This document shows positions 43,202 to 52,417 of a DNA stretch of 64,000 nucleotides, piece by piece. How positions within the stretch are numbered: the first letter of the stretch is position 1; the number at the start of each line of letters is the position of its first letter. The stretch comes from Pseudomonadota bacterium (GTDB lineage Bacteria > Myxococcota_A > UBA796 > SXON01): NCBI GenBank assembly GCA_030685065.1, contig JAUXQH010000151.1, positions 1 through 64,000 of the forward strand, in the 5' to 3' direction. The translations under genes were made by a program, and so were the position numbers. Under the pieces are notes generated by a model, which was not told the origin of the DNA, did not search any database, and saw only the letters and a list, made by a program, of their open reading frames with translations.

Positions 43202-46200
43202 ATGGACAACTGCCGATTCATTCGCGGAACTGTCGTCGAAGAGGGCTCGGGAGCGCCTCTTCCAGGCCTGCTCGTCCGAGTTACCCGGCGACACGAGCGA
43301 GCCAGCTCCACCGTGGGCGAGGGAAGCACCGACGACGCTGGCCGATTTGCCGTCGCCCTCGGACCGCGTCGGCCGGAGGGCACGGGTGAGTTCGAGCTCC
43401 AAGTACTCCGGGGCGGCACGCGGCTTCGCGTGGCCGGTAACGTTCGCTGGTCCGCTGAGCGGGCACCAAACCGACTCGTCGTCTGCGTGATTCCCGAGCG
43501 CCCCTGTGCGGATGTCCGCGACGTCGCACCCATTCGGGCCGCTGGGGGGGTGACGAGCGTACACGGCGTCGTCCAACATGCTGATGGAACGCGGCTCGCC
43601 GGCCTAATCGTGCAGCTCACGGCTGTAGGCTTTAATGGAGAAGAGCAACTCGGTCCCCCGACCAAGACCGGTGAAGAGGGCTGGTATGCCTTCGGCGATC
43701 CTCACCTCGATGTCGAGAGGGACCTCTACGCCAAGGTCCTCGTGCCCGGGACAGCGGACAGCGCGCCGAGGCTGGTAGGGCGCTCCGACCTTCGCTACCT
43801 CTACCGGCAAGGCCCCCTACGTCTCGACGTCGTCGTCTGCGACGAAGTCTTGCGTGGTCCGTCCGAATTTGCGCGCCTGAGCGTCGCGCTCTCCCGCGCG
43901 GTGTTCCCCGAGGCCGACACCCATCCCCAGGCTGGCATCGACCACGCGCTCCGGGGCCTCGATGCACGAAAGACCCATTGGCTTGCCGGACATACCGGCT
44001 GGGCCCTCTCGCAGGTGGAGGATCGCGCCCTCGCATCAAGCCTCGCCGTCGAGCTCCGACCGCCGGACGGTCCGATGAGCGCCGAACCCCTCTATGGCCT
44101 GCTTCGGCAGGGGTTTCCGCGCACGGCCGGCGAAATGCTCCTGCGGCCTGGGCCCGCAGTCCGGGCGGCCATCGGGGCCGCTCGGAGTGCCAACGTGGTA
44201 GGTCTCGGCGTGCATTCCGCGGACGTGTTGGCAGCGTTGCGCGGAGCACGAACTCGGGCACTGAGGGACGGCGGCGTTGGATCGCTGGGCGCCATCCTCT
44301 CCACGTCGAGGTTGCTTGGTCAGCCGTCGGGGTTGGTCGAGCCGAGAGTCACCGCGATCTGCCGGGTGGTTGCGAGCCTCTCGGGGAGCGACGAGGAATT
44401 GTGGGCGCAAATTGGTGCACTCACGGCCTTTTCGGAGGTCGACAGGGACGAAGCGCGTCGGCTCGTTCAACTCGGAACAGTGGCGCTCGGGCACGCCCCC
44501 ACCGTCACCGCGATTCTCGGTACCCTCGGCACAAACGGTGCCGCGGGGGTCGGTGGGTGGTCGCTCGACCTGTGGAAACAAGTGGCATCTGAGGTCAACC
44601 CGTTGCCTGGCGGCCTCGAGGGGCACGACGAGGCCGAGCGGCGAGGGACCCTGGCGGCACTACTCCAAGAACACGCAACCCAAGCCTTTCCCGCCGCGGC
44701 CATCCACACATCCCTCGTCGGGCCCGCCGGAGCGCTGCTGGGCGTGAAGGCGATGCTCTCCCGGCCCGGAAACGCTACGCTCGACCTGCGTACGGCACGG
44801 CTCCATGCGGGTGCAGACATCTCCTTCGATGAGGACAACAAGGAGGCAGAGCTGCGCGCCCTGCGGACCGCGCAGCGCCTCGTGCGCATCGCGCCCGAAC
44901 TGGGCACGGCCCCGGCGTTGGAGCGCCTTTCTAAAATCGGCATTTCATCCGCGCAGCGGGTGTCTCGCCTGGGCCGCGCACGATTCATCGAGGCCTATGC
45001 TGGAAGCGACCCCGCCTTGCGCGAGGAGGCCCGCGAGATCGCGGCCAAGGCGGCGAACCAGTCCGCCATGGCCGCCTCGTTCTTCCTGGCCGCTCATCCG
45101 GCCCTGGGGCAGGCGAACCTACGCTTCATCCGGACGAAGGATCTGGCGGTCACCGAGGCCGACATCCCGGGTTGGTCAGAGCTATTCACGACGCCGACGG
45201 GCACTCGGTGTTCCTGGTGTCAGTCCGTCCACGGTCCTTCCGCCTACCTCGTCGAGCTGCTCTCCTGGGTCTCGGGGCGCACACGCCCCCCGGCCTCGAC
45301 CTCCCCTTTCGGCACAGCCCTCGACGCGCTCCTTGCCCGACGCCCGGATCTGGCACGCTTGCCCCTCTCCTGCGAGAACGCCGAGCGGGTGCTTCCATAC
45401 ATCGACCTCACCACGGAGGTTCTCGAGGCGGTGGTCGTAGGCACTGGTCTGTCGGACGCGCGGAGCAGCGACGTCGAGACCCCCGAGATGCTCGCGGCGC
45501 AGCAGTACACGCTCGACGCTGCCTACGAAGCAGGAGCCCTCGGGGATGCCACCCGGTCCTTCCGAACGCCGTTCCACCGCCCCCTTATGGAGGGCCGCGC
45601 GTTCCTGGCGCACCTGGGCATCGACCGAACTGAGGTGATGCGCGCCTTCGCCTCCGATGGGTCAACTACGAACGCTCAGATCGCCTTCGAGGAGCTGGGC
45701 CTGTCGGTCGAGGCGGCAGCAGCCATCACGAACAACGTCGGCGAAGAAACAACCTACTGGTCGCACGACCTCGACGCCACAGTCACTGTGCGACATCTCC
45801 GGCGCTCGGCCGAGGTGTCCTACACGGAGATCCTCGACCTGCTCCACACGCGGTTGGTGAACCCCGAGGAGGACGTCGGTCGCCTCGTCGTGCTGTTGGA
45901 CGTGGGTGGCGACCCCTACGACGTGTCGTCCTACAAGCTCAAGCGTGTCGTCGGCGGGGATGGCGCGTCGAACCCCTCCTCCGGGGACTATGCACGCTTC
46001 CGGAAAGTGTTGCGGCTCTGGCGAGCGACGGGCTGGTCCCTGATCACGCTGGACCGTGTGATGGCCGGCCTGGGGGCCTCGGCGCCCACGGAGTGGGATG
46101 ACGAGACTCTGACCCGGGTCGGCGAGCTGAATCGGCTTGCCCGCATGACTGACTGCGACCCTGTAGAACTGGCCGCTTGGTTCGGTTACATCGACACCTT

Positions 46201-49200
46201 CGCGGATCGCGAAGCGGCAGAGCGTTCGGTGGCCTCGCTGTACGACCGGACTTGGGCCTCGCCTTCCTTGTTTCCGGCTGCCGAGCGGGAGAGTCTCGGA
46301 TTTCCCTTCGACCTCAACGCGGATGCGCCCCCAGCGCTGTCGGAGCACGTCCACCGCGTTGCTGCCGTGCTCACCGTGGACACGAGTGAGGTCACCCGGC
46401 TGCTCACCGTTCTCCAAGGCGCCGGCCTCCTCGACCAGGAGGAGGGCGCGCCGAGCGTCACCCTCGCCAACCTCAGCCACCTGTACCGCTGGGCTTCCCT
46501 CGCGCGGGTGCTCACGATCAGGCCAACCGAGGCATTCCGCCTCGCGCAGCTCCTTGGCGTGTCCCCGAGCAACGGGGATGACGGACTGTTCAGCGAGCCC
46601 GGCTCCGCGGTGGCCTTCATCGAGGAAGCTCGGAGGCTGCTTGGCGCGGACTGGTCGGTAGACGAGCTCGACTATGTCATCCGGAACGGTGCGACGGAGC
46701 GAGCTGCGCCTGCCGACGACTTCCTGCGGGGCGTGCTGGGCCGGCTCCGGGACACGATCCGGGCCCAGAAGAACTCGAACGAACCCAAGGCGCTGCTCGA
46801 CGCGCTCGTCCGCCAGCTCGCCGACGAGTTCCAGGTCGAGCGCTCGCTGATCGATGATCTGCACTCGCGCATGTGGGCCGGGGCGCCATCCGCATTTGAG
46901 GCGTATCCATGCTTCATGGCGGCCGATGTCCACCTCGGTTTGGGTGCCGGAGTCGCTGAGACGACCGGCGATCTTTCGGTTCGCCTAAGTGCTCCTGTTT
47001 CCACGGACGCGGGAATCCTCGATACAAGCACCGTAATCACCGTTCCGGGGGCCTCCCCGCTTGGCGCGATTACCGCCACCATCCCCGTGCACACGCCTTG
47101 TGCTTTCAAGGCCGACGGCGTTCACGTGCTCCGCGCTACCGTACAACCGGGTACCGCTGTCACGGTGCCGAGCGGCACCCTGGTCACGCTCCCCGACCTG
47201 TCCACGGCAACGCTCACGGAGGACGCCTCGACCACAATCGAGGCGGACGGCGATGTCGCTATCGGACCAATCGAAAGCGAACTCAAGCCAAACGACGGCC
47301 TGCTGTCACGCTTCCTCCGCATAACCTTCCACGGAGGGACGTCGCCCGCGGGGAACAATCCCTGGTCTGACCTGTCCCGAGAAACCTTCCCCGAGGACTT
47401 CTCCGTCTTGGAGGCGATCTACAAGGCCGTCCTCCTTGTGGGTAAGGTGGACGCCAACGTGGACGAACAGGCGGCCTGGCACGATCGGGTCGACGACTGG
47501 GCCCTGTTGGACCCTGCCACGCTGCTGGGCGCGGACCTGGGCTTACGGCTCGATGATGCGTTCTCGCGGCTGCAGACCACCGCTCGCCTGTTTTCCTTGC
47601 GCTCGCGCCTGCGAGGAACCACTCCTACGTTCGCCGCGCTGGTCGCCGATCCGACCGCCGCCAACATTGCCAGCCGCACGGGTTGGGACGAGGACCTGCT
47701 AATCGCTCTCGTCGGCGCCGGAGTCACGTCGGTGCTCGCCTTCGAAACAATGCTGGACCGCACGGCTCTCGTCCGACGAGCCGGAGCCACGGTGGAAGTG
47801 GTGAGCGGCTGGGGGGCAGCCGGGGACCTGAGCAGCTTCACGGTGGAGAAGGCACGCCAGGTCGTTTCGGCCGCACGGTCTCGCTACGCGCTGCCAGCCG
47901 CTTGGGGCGCCGTCGCCCGGCCTGTTCGAGACCGCGTCCGCAAGACTCAGCGAGACGCCCTCGTTTCGTACCTCATCGCTGATGATGATGAACTCGAGGA
48001 CGCTGACGACGTCTACCAGCGCTACCTGATCGACGTGAGCATGAACCCCGAGATGCTCACGAGCCGGATCGTCCAGGCGTCGGCGACCGTGCAGCTCTTT
48101 GTGCACCGCTCGCTTTTCGGGTTGGAAGCCGGTGACCTGGGTGAATTCTTCAATGACGAGGACCGCGCCGAGTGGGAATGGATGCGAACGTACCGGGTGT
48201 GGGAGGCGGCTCGCAAGGTATTCCTGTACCCGGAGAACTGGATCGAGCCGGAGCTGCGCGACGACAAGACGCCGTTCTTCCTTGCTCTGGAACGAGACCT
48301 CGCTCAAGGAGACGTCACCGATGACCGGGTAGAGCAGGTCTCTCTCGATTACCTGGACCGCCTCCTTCAGGTCGCCAGCCTGAAGATCCTGGCCTGCTAC
48401 GTCGAGAAGGAGTCAGACGACGACGGCACCATCGACAAGCTCCACGTCTTCGCGCGGACGCAGGGCGATCCGGCAACGTACTGGTACCGACGCAGAGAGG
48501 CCAGCTCGACGTGGACGGCCTGGGAGGAGATCAAGGCGGGAGTCGACGGGGAGCACCTGATCCCGGTTGTCTACAACCGAAGGCTGATGCTGTTCTGGGC
48601 GGAGTTCATCGACACCCAGTCCGAGGAGGAGAATGCCAACCCAGCCAGTTGGTGGGAGATCCGCCTCGCAATGTCGGAGCATCGGGACGGCAAGTGGTCG
48701 CCCAAGCGTGTGGGAAGTGAGCCGCTCGCTTCCCAAATGACCCACGGGCGCTCGAAGATCAGCAAGCGCGCATACAGTTTCGTCAGCCAAATCGGCAGCG
48801 ACGGCTTGCTACAGATCCGCTGTGTTGGCACAGAGTGGGGCTGGTGGTCGGGACAGCAGAGCTGGTTCTACGATCTCGGCAGCTTCACGCTGAACACCTG
48901 CACGATGGATCTGACTGTCCTGAAGGCAGGCGCTCAGACGGAGACCACCCGTGTCGCCCTCGCGCCGTCATTCTGGAGGGCTCCGGGGTACGTTGCGGAC
49001 GCCAGCCTGATTGATCAGGGGGCCGGCGATCTCGACGTCTATGTTGGCTACACGGATGAGAGCGGTCAGCTCGTCGGCGCGGCGACTCCAGTGGGTGTCC
49101 TCGATCAGATCTCTCAGGCTCTCGTCGTAGTGCCGTCGCAATTCAATGACTTCGTCAGTCAGGCACCGTTCTTCGTGAACGTTGGTGAACGCGCGTACTT

Positions 49201-52200
49201 CGTCGAACCGAACGTATCGAACAACACGAAGGCAGCGGCCGATCCCAAGGCTCCGCCAATACGCGCGATCGACGCCAATCGGGGAACGACCGCAGCCGGA
49301 CAAAAGCGAACGGCCAGTGCTGGCGACTCGGGCGCCGAACACCTCAGGTCTCCTCCGGCCACCGGGTGGAGCGCGAACTATCGGTTCTGGCCGTTCTACC
49401 ACCCTTTCGTGTGCCGTTTCATCCGGGAGGTGCGCCGCGACGGGATCTTTGGCTTGGTTGATCCCGATCCCGACGGAACCGCGGGAGCCCTGTTCCGGCA
49501 GGCCCTCGCTGGCGAGCCGAACGATTTCGAAGTTCGCTACGAGCCCACGTCGCGCGTAACAAAGCCTTACCCAATCGAGGAAATCGACTTCTCGCTCGAA
49601 GGCGCCTACAGCCAATACAACTGGGAGGTGTTCTTCCACCTGCCGTTCTACGTCGCCAACCGCCTCGCAGACGCGGGGCGCTTTCAGGATGCGATAGACT
49701 GGTTTCACGCGATGTTCGACCCGCGCACGCGCACTGGCGCGGCGGCGTCGGGTTTCGAGGGCGCGCTCTCGAACGTCAACTGGTGGAAGGTCAAGCCGTT
49801 CTTGGAACCCGCGAGTGGCCCGGTCACCGACTGGATCGCGTTCACGGGCGCCGATGGCGACGCCGACGCGCAGACCGCCTTCGTGGCACAGGTCGCCGCC
49901 TGGCGGGAAGACCCGTTCAACCCCCACCTCCTGGCCCGCCTGCGGCCCGGCACCTACCAGCGCGCCCTGGTGATGCGCTACCTGGAGACACTCATCGCCT
50001 GGGGCGACCACCTCTTCACCAGCGACACCCTGGAGACCATCAACGAGGCCACCCAGCTCTACGTCTTCGCGAAGCAGGTGCTGGGCGACCGTCCCGAGCT
50101 CTTGGAAGACGTCGACCGGCTCGAGCCCAAGACTTGGGACGACTTGAAGTACATCGACGAATTCAGCAATCCCCTCGTGGCCCTGGAGAATGCAGCATTC
50201 GCGGCCCAGGGCCAGGGACGCAGCGGTGAGGGGTCGGTCGTGCTCGGAAGCGTCGGACTCACACCCTATTTCTGCGTTCCCTTCAACTCAAAGCTTTTGT
50301 CGTACTGGGACACCATCGACGACCGCCTCTTCAAGGTCCGCAACGGGATGAACATCGCGGGGGTAGTGCGCTCCCTACCGCTGTTCCAGCCGGCCATCGA
50401 TCCTGCCATGCTCGTGCGGGCGGCAGCGGCAGGGGTGGACATCGGTAGTGTTCTCTCCGCCTCGACTGATACCGGCAATTATCGCTTCAGCGTCGTGCTC
50501 GGTCGTGCGCAGGCGCTTGCGGGCTCAGTGCGCGCGCTCGGTCAAGCGCTACTCTCGGCCTTGGAGAAGCGCGACGCCGAAGCCCTCGCCAGCCTGCGCC
50601 AAAGCCACGAGGGGGCGCTTCTCGACGCGGTCAAGGGCGTTCGCGAGCGGCAGATCGAGGAAGCGGCGGAGGGACTTGCGGGTCTGCGACGAAGCCGAAA
50701 GGTGGTGGAGGCGCGCCAAGGCTACTACGACCGGCTCATCTCGAAGGGGTGGCTCCCTGGCGAGACCGGAGCTGTAGAGCTCAACGATGCGGCGATGGCA
50801 CTGGAGGCCGTGAGTGGCACCCTCTCCACCCTGGGTGGGATATTCGCGCTCATTCCCGACATTGGGGCCGGCTTCGCTCTACATGCCCGGATCGGTGGCT
50901 CGAATCTATCCAATTTGCTGAGCGGGATCGCCAACGCGTTGGGAACTTCGAGCGGCGTGTTGAGGTCGCAGTCAGGACGGCTCACGACCACGGCCGCCTA
51001 CGAGCGCCGTGCCCAGGACTGGAAGCATCAGCGAGCCCTCGCCGAGAAGGAGCTCGCCTCCACCGACAAGCAGATTGCTGGTGCGGAGATCCGCGTCGAG
51101 ATCGCGAGACGCGAGCTCAGGAATCACGAGCTTCAGATCCGGCACTCGGCCGAGGTCCGCGACTGGATGGAGCGGAAGTTCACCAACCAGGAGCTTTACG
51201 ACTGGATGGCGAGCCAGCTCGCCACCCTGCACTTCCAGTCGTGGCAACTCGCCCACGCCGCGGCCACGAGGGCGGAGGCCTGTTACAAGCGCGAGCTTGG
51301 GCGCGGCGACACGTTCGTCCAGGCCATACACTGGGATGGCACGCGCAAGGGCCTGCTCGCCGGCGAGCGGCTCCAGCTCGACCTGGATCGAATGGATGCC
51401 GCATACCTGGACAACGACATCCGGGAGATGGAGCTCGTCAAGCACGTCTCCATCGCCCGCCTCGACCCCTTGGCGCTCGTCCGCCTGCGCGAGGACGGCG
51501 AGTGCTTCGTGGACCTGCCCGAGGTGCTGTTCGACCTCGATTGCCCGGGGCACTACAACCGGCGGCTGATCTCGGTCGCGGTCACCGTTGCCTGCGTTTC
51601 CGGCCCGCACGGCCAGGTGAACATGCGGCTGACGCTTCACCGATTCAGTGTACGAACGACTGCCAACGGCGGCGAACTGGACCCAGTCCCGGACACATCC
51701 TACCCCTCCATCGTCACCAGCAGCGCGCTCGAGGACGGTGGCCTGTTCTCCAACGACCCCGGGTCTCCTCGGTACCTGCCCTTCGAGCGGAAGGGAGCCA
51801 TCTCGAGCTGGCACCTGGCCTTCGCCAACCAGGAGTACAGGCAGTTCGACTGGAGCAGCGTCAGCGACGTGGTGCTCCACCTCCGTTACACCGCTCGGGA
51901 CGGGGGCGAGGTGTACCGTGCCGACCGTTTGAGCGCGCTGGACTTCTCCGCGTTGGTCGGTGGCTACACGAGCACCACCGTCGGATCCAACGCTTCGACG
52001 CGCTACGTCATCGGCCTGTCCGCGAAGCGGGACGACCCGGACGCCTGGTACAAGGCACAGGATGAGGAGGCGAACAGCATCACGCTAAGACTTGGCCCGG
52101 AACGCCTTCCATACTTCGCCACGGGACGGGTGGTCACGGTGAAGTGCGTGCACACCGTGGTTACCAATCTGGCCCCGACCACGGGAGAGGTATCCTTCGA

Positions 52201-52417
52201 CGGGGGTTCGGCCCTCGCGATTTCCAAGTTCGCCACCTGGCCCGGGGGCTCGACGAGGAGCAGGGCGTCAATGGGCACAACCCCGAACGCCGCCCTCGAC
52301 GAGCCCTGGCCCGACGTCGAGTGGCCCGATGAGCTGCTGGTCTCCATCGCCCTCGACTCGGGGAGCCTCGCGGACGCGGGCGATTTGCTGGTCGTCCTCG
52401 AAGTCTCGGTGGCTTGA
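43202..52417 (+). CDS. Tc toxin complex subunit A (TcA/TcdA-like pore-forming translocator)
   Basis: About 3071 residues. In known Tc toxins TcA forms a pentamer, binds host cells and injects a TcC effector. Residues 4-100 and 115-220 are two carboxypeptidase-regulatory-like beta-sandwiches, unusual for TcA. The VRP1-type region shows CSWCQSVHGPSAYLVELL (about 669-686) and LSCENAERVLPYIDL (about 721-735). A beta-rich insert lies near 1255-1370. The ABC-toxin N/neuraminidase-like region has VFLYPENWIEPELRDD (about 1673-1688), later FHLPFYVANRLADAGRFQDA (about 2145) and DTLETINEATQLYV (about 2275). A coiled-coil pore region with a hydrophobic tip lies near 2470-2720 (tip 2540-2583). The C-terminal 310 residues are the TcB-binding region. 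ATG 43202 opens the first domain; earlier in-frame starts exist (43013, 43076). The stop joins the next gene as TGATG. Confidence 0.93.
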   Translation: MDNCRFIRGTVVEEGSGAPLPGLLVRVTRRHERASSTVGEGSTDDAGRFAVALGPRRPEGTGEFELQVLRGGTRLRVAGNVRWSAERAPNRLVVCVIPERPCADVRDVAPIRAAGGVTSVHGVVQHADGTRLAGLIVQLTAVGFNGEEQLGPPTKTGEEGWYAFGDPHLDVERDLYAKVLVPGTADSAPRLVGRSDLRYLYRQGPLRLDVVVCDEVLRGPSEFARLSVALSRAVFPEADTHPQAGIDHALRGLDARKTHWLAGHTGWALSQVEDRALASSLAVELRPPDGPMSAEPLYGLLRQGFPRTAGEMLLRPGPAVRAAIGAARSANVVGLGVHSADVLAALRGARTRALRDGGVGSLGAILSTSRLLGQPSGLVEPRVTAICRVVASLSGSDEELWAQIGALTAFSEVDRDEARRLVQLGTVALGHAPTVTAILGTLGTNGAAGVGGWSLDLWKQVASEVNPLPGGLEGHDEAERRGTLAALLQEHATQAFPAAAIHTSLVGPAGALLGVKAMLSRPGNATLDLRTARLHAGADISFDEDNKEAELRALRTAQRLVRIAPELGTAPALERLSKIGISSAQRVSRLGRARFIEAYAGSDPALREEAREIAAKAANQSAMAASFFLAAHPALGQANLRFIRTKDLAVTEADIPGWSELFTTPTGTRCSWCQSVHGPSAYLVELLSWVSGRTRPPASTSPFGTALDALLARRPDLARLPLSCENAERVLPYIDLTTEVLEAVVVGTGLSDARSSDVETPEMLAAQQYTLDAAYEAGALGDATRSFRTPFHRPLMEGRAFLAHLGIDRTEVMRAFASDGSTTNAQIAFEELGLSVEAAAAITNNVGEETTYWSHDLDATVTVRHLRRSAEVSYTEILDLLHTRLVNPEEDVGRLVVLLDVGGDPYDVSSYKLKRVVGGDGASNPSSGDYARFRKVLRLWRATGWSLITLDRVMAGLGASAPTEWDDETLTRVGELNRLARMTDCDPVELAAWFGYIDTFADREAAERSVASLYDRTWASPSLFPAAERESLGFPFDLNADAPPALSEHVHRVAAVLTVDTSEVTRLLTVLQGAGLLDQEEGAPSVTLANLSHLYRWASLARVLTIRPTEAFRLAQLLGVSPSNGDDGLFSEPGSAVAFIEEARRLLGADWSVDELDYVIRNGATERAAPADDFLRGVLGRLRDTIRAQKNSNEPKALLDALVRQLADEFQVERSLIDDLHSRMWAGAPSAFEAYPCFMAADVHLGLGAGVAETTGDLSVRLSAPVSTDAGILDTSTVITVPGASPLGAITATIPVHTPCAFKADGVHVLRATVQPGTAVTVPSGTLVTLPDLSTATLTEDASTTIEADGDVAIGPIESELKPNDGLLSRFLRITFHGGTSPAGNNPWSDLSRETFPEDFSVLEAIYKAVLLVGKVDANVDEQAAWHDRVDDWALLDPATLLGADLGLRLDDAFSRLQTTARLFSLRSRLRGTTPTFAALVADPTAANIASRTGWDEDLLIALVGAGVTSVLAFETMLDRTALVRRAGATVEVVSGWGAAGDLSSFTVEKARQVVSAARSRYALPAAWGAVARPVRDRVRKTQRDALVSYLIADDDELEDADDVYQRYLIDVSMNPEMLTSRIVQASATVQLFVHRSLFGLEAGDLGEFFNDEDRAEWEWMRTYRVWEAARKVFLYPENWIEPELRDDKTPFFLALERDLAQGDVTDDRVEQVSLDYLDRLLQVASLKILACYVEKESDDDGTIDKLHVFARTQGDPATYWYRRREASSTWTAWEEIKAGVDGEHLIPVVYNRRLMLFWAEFIDTQSEEENANPASWWEIRLAMSEHRDGKWSPKRVGSEPLASQMTHGRSKISKRAYSFVSQIGSDGLLQIRCVGTEWGWWSGQQSWFYDLGSFTLNTCTMDLTVLKAGAQTETTRVALAPSFWRAPGYVADASLIDQGAGDLDVYVGYTDESGQLVGAATPVGVLDQISQALVVVPSQFNDFVSQAPFFVNVGERAYFVEPNVSNNTKAAADPKAPPIRAIDANRGTTAAGQKRTASAGDSGAEHLRSPPATGWSANYRFWPFYHPFVCRFIREVRRDGIFGLVDPDPDGTAGALFRQALAGEPNDFEVRYEPTSRVTKPYPIEEIDFSLEGAYSQYNWEVFFHLPFYVANRLADAGRFQDAIDWFHAMFDPRTRTGAAASGFEGALSNVNWWKVKPFLEPASGPVTDWIAFTGADGDADAQTAFVAQVAAWREDPFNPHLLARLRPGTYQRALVMRYLETLIAWGDHLFTSDTLETINEATQLYVFAKQVLGDRPELLEDVDRLEPKTWDDLKYIDEFSNPLVALENAAFAAQGQGRSGEGSVVLGSVGLTPYFCVPFNSKLLSYWDTIDDRLFKVRNGMNIAGVVRSLPLFQPAIDPAMLVRAAAAGVDIGSVLSASTDTGNYRFSVVLGRAQALAGSVRALGQALLSALEKRDAEALASLRQSHEGALLDAVKGVRERQIEEAAEGLAGLRRSRKVVEARQGYYDRLISKGWLPGETGAVELNDAAMALEAVSGTLSTLGGIFALIPDIGAGFALHARIGGSNLSNLLSGIANALGTSSGVLRSQSGRLTTTAAYERRAQDWKHQRALAEKELASTDKQIAGAEIRVEIARRELRNHELQIRHSAEVRDWMERKFTNQELYDWMASQLATLHFQSWQLAHAAATRAEACYKRELGRGDTFVQAIHWDGTRKGLLAGERLQLDLDRMDAAYLDNDIREMELVKHVSIARLDPLALVRLREDGECFVDLPEVLFDLDCPGHYNRRLISVAVTVACVSGPHGQVNMRLTLHRFSVRTTANGGELDPVPDTSYPSIVTSSALEDGGLFSNDPGSPRYLPFERKGAISSWHLAFANQEYRQFDWSSVSDVVLHLRYTARDGGEVYRADRLSALDFSALVGGYTSTTVGSNASTRYVIGLSAKRDDPDAWYKAQDEEANSITLRLGPERLPYFATGRVVTVKCVHTVVTNLAPTTGEVSFDGGSALAISKFATWPGGSTRSRASMGTTPNAALDEPWPDVEWPDELLVSIALDSGSLADAGDLLVVLEVSVA

